From NCBI RefSeq assembly GCF_029909975.1, contig NZ_CP094516.1:7852501-7916500 (forward strand): 64,000 nt of DNA. Direction: 5' to 3'. This document shows, piece after piece, positions 16,301 through 24,331 of this stretch. The position numbers and the translations under genes were made by a program. The stretch comes from Bradyrhizobium sp. ISRA430. GTDB lineage: Bacteria; Pseudomonadota; Alphaproteobacteria; Rhizobiales; Xanthobacteraceae. The notes beneath the pieces are model-generated. The model did no database searches and was not told where the DNA came from. It worked only from the letters and a program-made list of their open reading frames with translations. The number at the start of each line of letters is the position of its first letter. Within the stretch, counting starts at the first letter, position 1.

Positions 16301-17356
16301 GAGCGCTTGAACGACGACCACCGTCGCGGCCAAGTCTGCGTCTTCATGACACACATCCAATCAAGGCTCGGAGATATGGACGAGGCGCTTGCGTCCGGAA
16401 CCCGTGCGCTGGAGTTCGCCGACCGCCTCAGAGACCAACGACTACGTGTTCCGGCCATGACGTATCTCGCGCAGGCACATTACTTCCGAGGTGAGCACGA
16501 ACGGGTGGTGGCCCTGACGACTGACAATCTCGTGGGGCTTTCCCCGGAGGTCCCGGAAGATTTCGGACTCGTCATCCCGCCGTGGATCACCGATCGTTGC
16601 TATCTGATCCTGAGCCTGGCCGAGCTGGGTCGATTCGACGAAGCGGCCGAACCTGAAGCCGAGGCAGTTCGGCTCGCGACGCTGACGCGGAATGCATTCA
16701 GTATCGGCTGGGCTCACCTCGCCGCAAGCTGGGTCCGCCTTGTGAGGGGCGACTGGGCCCAGGCGCGCCCACTCTTCGAGCATGCGACGGAGGTGATTCG
16801 CGCGGGGAATGTCGCCACTCTGTTTTCCGCATCCGCCTACTTCTCCTCATGGGGCCTCGCACAGCTCGGCGAGGCGAGCGAGGCGCTGAGCCGGTTGCGA
16901 GAAGGCGAGCAATTTCTCGAACGCCAGGCCGCGGGTGGATATATCGGCGATCGCGGATGGAGCTATCTGCTGCTTGGTCGAGCCGCGCTGGCGCTTGGCC
17001 GGCACGATGACGCGCGGCGCCTGGCCGACTGCGCGTTGAAGTCCTCTGCGCGCCAACCCGGGTTCGCGGCTCACGCGATCCACCTGCTTGGCGAGGTCGC
17101 CACTCATCCCAACCAGTTCGACGCGGAGAGTGGCGAGGCTCACTACCGCAGGGCGCTTGCATTCGCGCAACCGCGCCGCATGCGGCCGCTCGTGGCCCAC
17201 TGCCACCTCGGCCTTAGCAAGCTCTATCGGCGCACCGGCAAGCAAGAGCAGGCGCAGAAGCACGTTGCAACGGCGACTATGATGTACCGCGACATGGGCA
17301 TGACGTACTGGTTTGACAAGGCGGAGGCAGAGATACGTAGCGGTAGCTGCAGCTAG
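13310..17356 (+). CDS. BTAD regulator with degenerate cyclase, AAA ATPase and TPRs
   Basis: This is a very large signalling regulator of about 1349 residues. In order it has an OmpR-like DNA-binding region and BTAD domain (SLSLLGGFELTGPDG onward, about 15-250), a Pro/Ser-rich linker, and a class III cyclase domain starting LTILVCKKVGSTPLS. A STAND/AAA-type ATPase follows (PLVGRQEEIELLLRR, Walker A GEPGIGKS, Walker B LIVFEDIHWIDP), then a long TPR region. The cyclase has Lys-Lys where the first metal-binding Asp belongs, and SDG rather than GDG at the second site, so catalysis is doubtful. The GTG at 13310 follows GGGGG by eight bases. A longer in-frame GTG start at 13232 cannot be excluded. 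Its signal and targets are unknown. Confidence 0.88.
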   Translation: MRILRAPMDGSRSPEFSLSLLGGFELTGPDGVVELPSKKLAGLLAYLACNAPRPQSRAKLSTLLWGSHFEAQAKQNLRQALFRLRKVLGHALESDGEVVSLNAASVLCDVSRFEALVREGSRDALSAATDLYRGRLIDDVTIGEEGWNEWLTGERDRLLELALGAMVGLGEQELAAGRAEHALKAGHRAIALNNMREDAHRLVVRALAATGRKAEALAHYQDLVALLKRELNTEPDAATRSLAAKLRGLRPPSGSPAVSEVAKPAPLHRDRPSAAVPPSTSASGGPDPEVNAERPGAPSAAPSSAVLSGGLERRQLTILVCKKVGSTPLSARLDPEDMRDVIAAFHKVVADAVARFDGFVAQYQSDGALVYFGYPEAHEYDAEQAVRAGLAIVAAVGSLKVSSGVPLQARAGIATGVVVVGEQMAGTDVLQFVAIGETPDLAAQMQAVASPGEVVIAASTRRLTGRLFDCRPLGADEVTRLPQPVEAWRVRGETAGVNRFEARRIGALPPLVGRQEEIELLLRRWKQAKLGEGRVVLLSGEPGIGKSRIAESLLDAREGEPHARLRYFCSPHHTNSPLYPFITQLEGAVGFEPGSDARAKLDRLEALLKQTSKNVLRDVTLVAELLAVPVEDRYPALAISPEQKRELILTALLDQLDGLAASNPALIVFEDIHWIDPTSLDLLDRLVSRAAYLPMLLVVTMRPELQPAWVGQPHVTMLPLSRLGRRDSVGIIGGVTRNKELPETVVEQILAHTDGVPLFIEELTSALIESGVLHETAGGYLLDGPLPQLAIPTTLQGSLVARLDRIGAAKDVAMIGAAIGREFPRELIAAVSDLAAMDLDAALERLTASGLVSRRGMSSDATYAFKHALVQDAAYATMLKSRRRQLHASIGKALVERFPAVAESQPEVVAHHLTEAGLASEAIGYWARAGRLASARWAHREALNSFEQALHFLAALPESRATLEQGFEIQMELRTVLNRMGEARAVLERVREAEQLAERLNDDHRRGQVCVFMTHIQSRLGDMDEALASGTRALEFADRLRDQRLRVPAMTYLAQAHYFRGEHERVVALTTDNLVGLSPEVPEDFGLVIPPWITDRCYLILSLAELGRFDEAAEPEAEAVRLATLTRNAFSIGWAHLAASWVRLVRGDWAQARPLFEHATEVIRAGNVATLFSASAYFSSWGLAQLGEASEALSRLREGEQFLERQAAGGYIGDRGWSYLLLGRAALALGRHDDARRLADCALKSSARQPGFAAHAIHLLGEVATHPNQFDAESGEAHYRRALAFAQPRRMRPLVAHCHLGLSKLYRRTGKQEQAQKHVATATMMYRDMGMTYWFDKAEAEIRSGSCS

Positions 17357-17423
17357 ACAACTTCCGTTCCGCAACCTTAGACTGTCCATGATCGGCAAGC
17401 AGCCGACGTCCCAGGAGGCCGAC

Positions 17424-18650
17424 ATGTCGGATACGCGGGGCATTCTAATGGCATTTCTGCTCGTCTTTTGCGTTGGCACATACGCTGTAGCGGCGGAGAA
17501 GAAATACGATCCCGGCGCCAGCGACACCGAAATAAAAATCGGCAACATTATGCCTTACAGCGGGCCGTTATCCGCCTACGCGCTGATCGGCCGGACGGAG
17601 GCTGCTTTTTTCAACAAGATCAACGCCGAGGGCGGCATCAACGGAAGAAAGATCAGCTTCATTAGCTATGATGATGCCTTCAGCCCGCCCAAGACCGTGG
17701 AGCGAGCACGCCAACTGGTTGAGAGCGATGAAGTGCTGCTCATCTTTCAGAGCCTCGGTGCACCGACCAACAATGCCATTCGGCAATATATGAATCTCAA
17801 GAAGGTGCCGCAGCTTTTCGTCGCTACCGGCGCGGCCTACTTCGGCGATTGGAAGGGCTTTCCGTGGACGATGGGCTGGCAGCCGACCTTCCAGACCGAG
17901 GGGCGAATCTATGCGCACTATATCCTGCAGAATTTCCCGCAAGGCAAAATCGGCATTCTCTATCAGAACGACGATTCAGGTCGCGATTACGTCAAGGGGC
18001 TCAAGGATGGCCTTGGTGCCGAAGCCGCAAAGCGCATGATCGTGGCAGAAGCTCCCTACGATCCGTCGCAGCCAACTGTCGATTCTCAAATCGTCACTCT
18101 CAAGACAGCGGGGGCAGATATCTTTTTCAACGAGAGCTCACCGAAATTCGCAGCACAAGCGATTAGAAAGGCGGCTGAGATAGGGTGGAGGCCGGTCCAG
18201 CTTCTCGCGAGCATTTCGAACTCGGTGGGCTCCGTGCTCAGACCTGCCGGACTTGAGAACTCCAAAGGTATTCTTTCGAGCAACTACCTGATGGATCCTA
18301 CGGATCCGACTTGGAAGGACGATCCCTCTATCAAGGAGTGGGCGTCTTTCATGGACAGGTATTTCCCCGAGGGAGACAAGACAAGCTCGTTTAGTGTCTA
18401 TGGCTACGTCACCGCGCAAACCATTGTTCAGGTGCTCAAGCAATGCGGCGACGAGCTCACTCGCGAGAACGTCATGAGACAGGCCGCGAATCTGAAGGAT
18501 CTTGAACTTGGGCTGTTGTTGCCGGGCATCAAGATAAATACAAGCCCAAAGGATTATTTCCCAGTCGAGCAGATGCAGATGTCAAGGTTCAACGGTGAAC
18601 ACGGTGAACTGTTCGGCCCCGTACTTTCTGGAGAAATCGGGACGCCATAG
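17424..18650 (+). CDS. ABC transporter substrate-binding protein, Liv/amide type
   Basis: This periplasmic binding protein has 408 residues, a signal peptide (ILMAFLLVFCVGTYAVAA) and a type I bilobal fold of the Leu/Ile/Val family (IKIGNIMPYSGPLSAY, GKIGILYQNDDSGRDYVKG). I chose ATG 17424 because GGAGG lies seven bases upstream and the signal peptide follows directly. No permease or ATPase gene is adjacent, so it must share a transporter encoded elsewhere. Its ligand is unknown; such proteins bind branched amino acids, amides or aromatic acids. It follows the large regulator by 67 bases on the same strand and could be its target. Confidence 0.9.
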   Translation: MSDTRGILMAFLLVFCVGTYAVAAEKKYDPGASDTEIKIGNIMPYSGPLSAYALIGRTEAAFFNKINAEGGINGRKISFISYDDAFSPPKTVERARQLVESDEVLLIFQSLGAPTNNAIRQYMNLKKVPQLFVATGAAYFGDWKGFPWTMGWQPTFQTEGRIYAHYILQNFPQGKIGILYQNDDSGRDYVKGLKDGLGAEAAKRMIVAEAPYDPSQPTVDSQIVTLKTAGADIFFNESSPKFAAQAIRKAAEIGWRPVQLLASISNSVGSVLRPAGLENSKGILSSNYLMDPTDPTWKDDPSIKEWASFMDRYFPEGDKTSSFSVYGYVTAQTIVQVLKQCGDELTRENVMRQAANLKDLELGLLLPGIKINTSPKDYFPVEQMQMSRFNGEHGELFGPVLSGEIGTP

Positions 18651-18804
18651 CCGTGACCTGGGGCGGCTGGATGACAGTTCCGCGATGTCCGCCCCGGAGG
18701 GCAGGATCGGACTGAGCAGAGGATTTTTGCTCAGACACCAACAGTCGACTTCTGCGCGTTCATGAGTCCACGCCCTCAGCCGCCGCAGAGTGTGATTGAA
18801 TCAC

Positions 18805-18880
18805 TGGTGGGCCCGGCAGGACTCGAACCTGCAACCAGACCGTTATGAGCGGCCGGCTCTAACCATTGAGCTACAGGCCC
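18805..18880 (-). tRNA. tRNA-Ile (anticodon CAU)
   Basis: The complement folds as a complete 76-base tRNA with encoded CCA. It has acceptor GGGCCTG/CGGGCCC, D-stem GCTC/GAGC, anticodon stem GGCCG/CGGTC with loop CTCATAA, variable TGGTT, and T-stem GCAGG/CCTGC with loop TTCGAGT. The anticodon is CAU. The loop and body resemble the minor isoleucine tRNA, whose C34 becomes lysidine through TilS, more than elongator or initiator Met tRNAs. The Ile assignment is by similarity to the E. coli minor Ile tRNA as I remember it. Confidence 0.88.
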
Positions 18881-19216
18881 CGCCGCGAGACGGCCGCAAC
18901 AGAGGTGGCCGGCAACGGTGCGCCGTCCGTTTACAGGGCCTGAGCCGGGGGTGCAATGCCGAGCCTTGGTCGGCCGAAGCGTCGGCCCTAGGCCCTAAAG
19001 CGGGTGACCGTCCTGCCGATTGGCCGAAGTGGGCGATGCTGCAATTGTGCCGGTGTTTTGCCCGACGTGTCAAATGTCCCAACGCCGCTCGCATCCTTGC
19101 GGCAAGCCGCCATTTCTACTTTGCATGGGGTTGTTTTCGAGTTTTTTGTTTGGAGGGAGACCGGCCGGTCTCCCCTCCGTCTTGCCCGCGAGCCAAAGCT
19201 CCGCGGCTGGCCAGCT
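18881..19216. other. Intergenic region with palindrome
   Basis: These 336 bases hold no convincing gene. The notable feature is a 20-base perfect palindrome at 19155-19174 near the end of the leftward binding-protein gene. A long open frame on the plus strand across the tRNA is an artefact of tRNA antisense. Confidence 0.5.
19155..19174. terminator. GC-rich palindrome, possible terminator
   Basis: GGGAGACCGGCCGGTCTCCC is a perfect palindrome lying 43 bases past the stop of the leftward Bug-type gene. The T-run adjoins it on the side that would precede the hairpin for plus-strand transcripts, so it is not a classical intrinsic terminator. GC-only hairpins after genes are nevertheless usual in this lineage. 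Confidence 0.35.
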
Positions 19217-20194
19217 CTAGTCCACCGAGACACCGGCGAACTCCACCACCTTGCGCCACTTCTCGGTCTCGTCCGAGACCAGCTTGCCGAACTCGGCCGG
19301 CGTCATCTGCTTGGGGATGCCGCCGGTCTCGGCGAGGCGCGCTACCAGCTTCGGGTCCTTCAGGGCCTCGCCGACGGCCCTGTTGAGGATCTCGACGACC
19401 TCGGGCGGCGTGCCCTTCGGCGCGGAGATGCCGTAGAAGCCGACCGATTCGAAGCCCGGCACGGTTTCCGCGATCGCGGGCACGTCGGGCACGCTCGGCC
19501 AGCGCTGCGGCGAGGTCACCCCTAACGCGCGGACGTTGCCGCCGCGCGCCTGCTCCAGCGCGGACGGCAAATTGTCGAAGATGAGCTGCACCTTGTTGGA
19601 GATGATGTCGGGGAAGGCGATCGCCGAGCCGCGATAGGGCACGTGCACCATGTCGCACTTGGTCATCACCTTGAACAGCTCCGCCGACATGTGCACCGAG
19701 GTGCCGTTGCCCGAGGAGGCAAAGGAGATCTTGCCGGGATTGGCCTTGCAGTAGTCGACGAACTCCTGAACCGTCTTGGCGGGAAACGCGTTGGAGACGA
19801 CCAGCATGTTGGTGAGCTGCATGATGCTCGCGACCGGCACGGTATCGCGCACGAAATCGAACGGCAGCTTCTTGTAGAGCGAGGTCGAAATCGCGTTGTT
19901 GGGCGCGACGAACAGCAGTGTGTAGCCGTCCGCCGGCGCGTTGATCGCGGCGGCGGCCGCAATGTTGCCGCCGGAGCCGGTGCGGTTTTCGACGATGAAT
20001 TGCTGGCCGAGATGGTCCGACAGCCATTGCGCCATGATCCGCGCCACGATGTCGACCGGGCCGCCGGCGGCGAATCCGATCAGCCAGTGCACGGGGCGGT
20101 TGGGATAGTCGGCGGCGGTGGCGGGAGGGGCTGTGCTGAGAAGGCTTGAAAGGAATACGAGACCGAAAACACCGTTACGCAAGATTCGCAGCAT
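19217..20194 (-). CDS. Bug-family tripartite tricarboxylate transporter binding protein
   Basis: This periplasmic solute receptor of the TctC/Bug family has 325 residues. It has a signal peptide (GLVFLSSLLSTAPPATAADYP) and the family signatures YPNRPVHWLIGFAAGGPVD, VENRTGSGGNIAA and DGYTLLF. The Met at 20194 is preceded by GGGAGG. Such proteins feed TctAB-type carriers or act in sensing; no tctA or tctB gene is in the window. Bug ligands are typically small carboxylates, amino acids or nicotinate-like compounds, and the ligand here is not predictable from sequence. It is divergent from the TAXI gene at 20301. Confidence 0.92.
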   Translation of the reverse strand: MLRILRNGVFGLVFLSSLLSTAPPATAADYPNRPVHWLIGFAAGGPVDIVARIMAQWLSDHLGQQFIVENRTGSGGNIAAAAAINAPADGYTLLFVAPNNAISTSLYKKLPFDFVRDTVPVASIMQLTNMLVVSNAFPAKTVQEFVDYCKANPGKISFASSGNGTSVHMSAELFKVMTKCDMVHVPYRGSAIAFPDIISNKVQLIFDNLPSALEQARGGNVRALGVTSPQRWPSVPDVPAIAETVPGFESVGFYGISAPKGTPPEVVEILNRAVGEALKDPKLVARLAETGGIPKQMTPAEFGKLVSDETEKWRKVVEFAGVSVD

Positions 20195-20300
20195 GACGCC
20201 TCCCATTGCTTTATTGTCGTTGCGTGCATGCTTTCATAAAATCCGCTCCCTGCCTACATCGTCTCAAGTTCATGTTGACGCGGGCGGAGCCGTAACGACC

Positions 20301-21266
20301 ATGAAATTCGGTTCATCCATCCTTCTCGGCGCGGTGCTGCTCGCCAGCCCCGTTGCAGCCCAATCCGGAGACAAGGCCATTCCGACCACGACGATCAGTC
20401 TCGGCACCGCGACGCCGGGCGGCGGCTTCCCGCTCTACGGCAACGCCTTTGCGGAAGTGATGAACGCGGCCGATCCGCAAGTGTCCATCGCCCCGCGCAA
20501 CACCAAGGGCAGCAACGAGAACATTCCGCTTTTGGAGAAGGGCGAGCTCGATCTCGCGCTGGTCGCGGGCGAGCCGGCCTATGAGGCCTTCGCCGGCATC
20601 GGCCGGGCGAAGGTCAGGCTGAAAATCCTCACCGCGATCTATTCCAACCCCGGCATGTTCGTGGTGCGCGCGGACAGTCCCTACAGGACCATCCGCGACC
20701 TCGTCGGTCAGCCGGTCGCGTTCGGCGCCAAGGGCTCTGGCCTGCCGATCCTGGCGCGCTACGTTCTCGACGGGCTCGGCCTGAAGCAGGATGAAGATTT
20801 CAAGGCGATCTATCTCGATCGCGCCGGCGATGGCCCCGCGATGGTCGAGGACGGCCGGGCCGCCGCGCTCTGGGGCGCCGGCATCGGCTGGCCCGGATTT
20901 GCGGCGGTCGCATCGAGCGCGTCCGGCGCGCGCTTCATCGCCCCGAACGCTGAAGAGATCGCGCGCATCCGCGCCAAACATTCCTTCCTCAAGCCGCTGA
21001 CCGTGCCGGCCGGCAGCTATGCGAAGCAGACAGAACCGATCGCCTCGCTCGGCTCCTGGAGTTTCGTGCTGACGCGCGCGGATCTACCCGACGATGTCGC
21101 CTATCGTCTGGCGAAGACGCTGCATGGCGCGGAGGCGACGTTCTGCAAGACGCTCGCGCAGGCCTGCGAGACCACGGCAGCAAACACGCTCGCCGCGGCG
21201 CCGCGGCCGGAGCTGATTCATCCGGGTGTGATGAAGTACTTTCGCGAGATCGGGGTGGCGAAGTAG
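20301..21266 (+). CDS. TAXI-family TRAP transporter solute-binding protein
   Basis: This 321-residue periplasmic receptor has a signal peptide (MKFGSSILLGAVLLASPVAAQ) and the TAXI-type opening ISLGTATPGGGFPLYGNAFA. IAPRNTKGSNENIPLLEKGE follows, and then a typical lobe 2 (DLVGQPVAFGAKGSGLP). TAXI proteins serve TRAP-T carriers with a fused DctQM membrane protein, and no such gene is adjacent. The ATG at 20301 begins the signal peptide directly; longer upstream reading only extends into the divergent promoter. The ligand is unknown, with dicarboxylates or glutamate among family precedents. Confidence 0.88.
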   Translation: MKFGSSILLGAVLLASPVAAQSGDKAIPTTTISLGTATPGGGFPLYGNAFAEVMNAADPQVSIAPRNTKGSNENIPLLEKGELDLALVAGEPAYEAFAGIGRAKVRLKILTAIYSNPGMFVVRADSPYRTIRDLVGQPVAFGAKGSGLPILARYVLDGLGLKQDEDFKAIYLDRAGDGPAMVEDGRAAALWGAGIGWPGFAAVASSASGARFIAPNAEEIARIRAKHSFLKPLTVPAGSYAKQTEPIASLGSWSFVLTRADLPDDVAYRLAKTLHGAEATFCKTLAQACETTAANTLAAAPRPELIHPGVMKYFREIGVAK

Positions 21267-21340
21267 CGAATTGCGAGTAACGAATGGCGAATGGAGGTTG
21301 TCCCCCATTCGCCACTCCCTATTCGCCACTCGCTACGCCC

Positions 21341-22555
21341 TCACTTCTTCACCAGCGCGCACGCCGGGTCCGGTGGGCCGAACGCCTTGTCGCCCGAAAT
21401 GGTCGTGAGGATCTTGTAATAGTCCCACGGATATTTGCTCTCCTGCGGCGACTTCACCTGCACCAGCCAGAGATCGTGCACCATCAGATTGTCCTCGCGC
21501 AGCTTGCCGTTGCGCGCGAAGAAATCCTCGATCGGCTTCTCGCGCATCTTGGCCGCGACCTTCAGCGGATCGTCGGTGCCGGTCTCCTTGATGGCGTTGA
21601 GGTAGTGCATCACGCTAGAATAGACGCCGGCCTGCCACATCGTCGGCATCTGCTTCATCTTGGCGAAGTAGCGCTTCGACCATTCCCGCGTCTTGTCGTC
21701 CATGTCCCAGTAGAAGGACGTGGTCAGCAGCAGACCTTGCGCCGCCTGCAGGCCGATGCCGTGGATGTCGGTGATCAGCGCGAGCAGCGCCGCCATCTGC
21801 TGGCCGCCCTTGAAGACGCCGAACTCGGCGCCGGTCTTGATCTCGTTCATGTTGTTGGGCGGGCCGGCCGCGATGCCGATGATCTTGGCCTTGGAGGCCT
21901 GCGCCTGCAGCACGAAGGAGGAAAGGTCGGGGGTTGCCAGCGGCGGCCGCACCGAGCCGAGCACCTTGCCACCATTGGCGGTCACGACGTTGGAGGCGTC
22001 GCGCTCCAGCGAATGGCCGAAGGCGTAGTCGTCGGTGATGAAGAACCAGCTATCGCCGCCGCGCTTGACCACCGCATCCGCCGTGCCGACGGCGAGCGCG
22101 CGGGTATCGAACACCCACTGGATCGCGTAAGGCGAGCAGAACTTGCCGTGGAAGTCGGCGGTGCCGGTGGAGTGGGTGATGAACAGCCGCTTCTTCTCGT
22201 TGGCGATGTTCTGCACCGCGAGCCCGACCGCCGAGACCGGCACGTCGACGATCAGGTCGACCTGGTCGACGTCGTACCAGCGCCGTGCGAGCGCGGCGCC
22301 GATGTCGGCCTTGAGCTGGTGATCGCCGACGACGACGCTGATCGGCTTCCCGAGCACCTTGCCGCCGAAATCGTCGATCGCCATCTGCGCCGCCGTCACC
22401 GAGCCCTGGCCGGTCGGCGCCGAGGCCGGGCCGTTCATGTCGGTGAGCACGCCGATCTTGACGACGTCGTCCGATACCTGCGCCGATGCCGCGCCCGGTA
22501 TCAGCGCCGCCGCGAAGGCGACCGCGACCGGCAGTCCAAATCTGGTTGGATTCAC
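21341..22555 (-). CDS. ABC transporter substrate-binding protein, Liv/amide type
   Basis: This is a 404-residue periplasmic receptor with a GTG start at 22555 and GGGAGGA at good spacing. It has a signal peptide (LPVAVAFAAALIPGAASAQ) and a type I bilobal domain (VVKIGVLTDMNGPASAP, SVTAAQMAIDDFGGKVLGKP, FITDDYAFGHSLERDA). It is clearly paralogous to the receptor at 49685-50881, sharing the CSP segment, the DYAFGH segment and the LQAQ(A/G)SKA segment. No permease or ATPase gene adjoins it. Relatives are often annotated as aromatic-acid or branched-amino-acid receptors; the ligand is unknown. Confidence 0.92.
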   Translation of the reverse strand: MNPTRFGLPVAVAFAAALIPGAASAQVSDDVVKIGVLTDMNGPASAPTGQGSVTAAQMAIDDFGGKVLGKPISVVVGDHQLKADIGAALARRWYDVDQVDLIVDVPVSAVGLAVQNIANEKKRLFITHSTGTADFHGKFCSPYAIQWVFDTRALAVGTADAVVKRGGDSWFFITDDYAFGHSLERDASNVVTANGGKVLGSVRPPLATPDLSSFVLQAQASKAKIIGIAAGPPNNMNEIKTGAEFGVFKGGQQMAALLALITDIHGIGLQAAQGLLLTTSFYWDMDDKTREWSKRYFAKMKQMPTMWQAGVYSSVMHYLNAIKETGTDDPLKVAAKMREKPIEDFFARNGKLREDNLMVHDLWLVQVKSPQESKYPWDYYKILTTISGDKAFGPPDPACALVKK

Positions 22556-22658
22556 GCTTGTCCTCCCTCATCCGGCTCGTTGGCCGCTGTTGCCTTTGCG
22601 CCGGGTATGCCCGGCTGAATTGGTTTCTTTTGCAACTATTCGGGGGCGGGCGTCAACG

Positions 22659-23552
22659 TCAGGCCGCGAAGCGGATCTGTCCCGCGGGAGAGGGGTCGTA
22701 GCCGGTCAGCTCTTCGGCGCGCTGCCGCAGCCGGCTTTCACCGAGAAAGCGGATCAAGGCCTGCATCGCGGGGCGGAAATAGCTGCGTTGCCGCATCGCG
22801 AGATCGAAACTTTCCCAGGCCAGCGGCACGAAATCGAGGCCGGCGGAGCGCGCCGCGGCGCGCGTCGCCACGCCGCAATCGGCATGGCCGGCGCGGATCG
22901 CGGCGGCAAGGTCCGGTCCGGTGAGGCAGGGCGTCTCCAGCCGGCGCAGCTCCTTGGGCGAGGCGCCGGCGCGCTTCAGCAGCACATCGAGCAGCATCTG
23001 CGCGCCTGCGCCCTCTTGCCGCACGGCCATCCTGGCGCCGAGCGCCAGCACCTCCGACAGGTTGTGCAGCCGTTTGGGGTTGCCCGCCGGCAGCACGAGG
23101 CCCTGCTCACGGCGCACGAGCCCGACCAGCACCGCATCATGCAAATCCGCCGCCGTCCGCAGCGCCGCGACATTGGCATCGGCCGCGAGATTGTCGGAGC
23201 CATCGAGGCTGTGGAAATGCACCGCCGCGGCGATCACCTCGTTGCGTTGCAAACGTTCGAGCCCGCGGGCGGTCCCTTCGTTCAGGGAGGCGAGCCCGGA
23301 GCCGGATTCGCGCAGCGCCCATTCCAACAGATCGTCCTGGCTGCCGCCCATGATCGCTGGCGGTTCGGCGGCCAGCATGCCGGTCGGGCGCGCTAGCCCC
23401 GAGAGGACCCAGAGGTCGAGTTCATGCCGGGGAAACAACCACTTTCCGGTCACCTTGCTGCAGGGGATCGCACCGGTGGTGACGAGTTCGTAGAGCTTGC
23501 GCTCCCCAAGCCGGAGGTAGTCTGCGGCTTCGCTGGTGGTCAGGAAGTCCAT
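22659..23552 (-). CDS. Helix-turn-helix regulator with binding-protein-like domain
   Basis: This 297-residue protein has an excisionase/MerR-type helix-turn-helix at residues 1-50 (TTSEAADYLRLGERKLYEL, then KWLFPRHELDLW). A PBP-like domain at about 90-285 is related to molybdate- and tungstate-binding proteins (HADCGVATRAAARSAG, then FVPLAWESFDLAM). It is divergent from the tungstate importer genes with 86 bases between, so it is probably their metal-responsive regulator. It plays the part ModE plays elsewhere but is built differently. Whether it senses free oxyanion or cofactor is unknown. Confidence 0.88.
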   Translation of the reverse strand: MDFLTTSEAADYLRLGERKLYELVTTGAIPCSKVTGKWLFPRHELDLWVLSGLARPTGMLAAEPPAIMGGSQDDLLEWALRESGSGLASLNEGTARGLERLQRNEVIAAAVHFHSLDGSDNLAADANVAALRTAADLHDAVLVGLVRREQGLVLPAGNPKRLHNLSEVLALGARMAVRQEGAGAQMLLDVLLKRAGASPKELRRLETPCLTGPDLAAAIRAGHADCGVATRAAARSAGLDFVPLAWESFDLAMRQRSYFRPAMQALIRFLGESRLRQRAEELTGYDPSPAGQIRFAA

Positions 23553-23638
23553 TCTGCATTCCTAGGCAAATTCTTGATTCTTTTTTGGCATTTGACGCAA
23601 GCTGTAAATTCTGCAGATCAATAGGGTCCGGTGGAACC

Positions 23639-24331
23639 ATGCCCGATCATCTCAGTGCTTTGCAACTCATCCTGGCCGGGGATCCGGCCCTGTTCGCGAT
23701 CGTACGGCTCTCACTCGGCGTGAGCCTTGCGGCGGTGGCGCTGGCGGCCGCCATCGGTCTGCCCCTGGGCGCCTTGCTGGCGCTCACGCGGTTTTCGGGG
23801 CGACAGGTCCTGGTGGTGCTGCTCAATGCAATGATGGGCCTGCCGCCGGTCGTGGTCGGGCTCGCGCTGTACCTTTTGCTGTCGCGCTCGGGACCACTCG
23901 GCGCCTTCGGCATCCTGTTCACCCCGACGGCGATGGTGGTGGCGCAGACGGTGCTGATCCTGCCCATCATCGCCGCGCTGGCGCGGCAGACGGTCGAGGA
24001 TCTCTGGGCCGAATATCGCGACGAGCTCAACGCCATGAATGTCGGACCGCTCGGCCGCATGACGACGCTGCTGTGGGACGCGCGCTTCAGCCTGATCACC
24101 GCGCTGCTCGCCGGTTTCGGCCGTGCCGCGGCGGAGGTCGGCGCGGTGATGATCGTGGGCGGCAATATCGATGGCTTCACCCGCACGATGACGACCGCGG
24201 TGGCGCTTGAAACATCCAAGGGCAACCTGCCGCTCGCGATGGGATTGGGCGCGGTTCTGATCGTGCTGGTGCTTGCCATCAACGCTGCCGCCTGGGGCAC
24301 GCGGGTCTGGTCGCAACGGTTGATGGGATGA
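23639..24331 (+). CDS. tupB: Tungstate ABC transporter permease
   Basis: This inner-membrane permease has 230 residues and about five transmembrane helices. It carries the binding-protein-dependent transport (EAA-type) loop around AEVGAVMIVGGNIDGFTR, typical of TupB/YvgM-like permeases. The ATG at 23639 is chosen because an upstream in-frame ATG lies in promoter-like sequence. The stop overlaps the start of the ATPase gene by 4 bases. With the ATPase and the TTTST-type binding protein it forms a tungstate importer, though molybdate transport cannot be excluded by sequence. Confidence 0.92.
   Translation: MPDHLSALQLILAGDPALFAIVRLSLGVSLAAVALAAAIGLPLGALLALTRFSGRQVLVVLLNAMMGLPPVVVGLALYLLLSRSGPLGAFGILFTPTAMVVAQTVLILPIIAALARQTVEDLWAEYRDELNAMNVGPLGRMTTLLWDARFSLITALLAGFGRAAAEVGAVMIVGGNIDGFTRTMTTAVALETSKGNLPLAMGLGAVLIVLVLAINAAAWGTRVWSQRLMG

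Noticed and set aside
18796..19386. 196-codon open frame beginning MNHWWARQDSNLQPDRYERP on the plus strand
   Set aside because: It is the antisense reading of the tRNA-Ile gene followed by non-coding sequence, a well-known false protein.
23553..23638. A sigma-70 promoter TTGACG...AGATCA before tupB
   Set aside because: The -10 match is poor and alpha-proteobacterial promoters vary; not strong enough to list as a feature.
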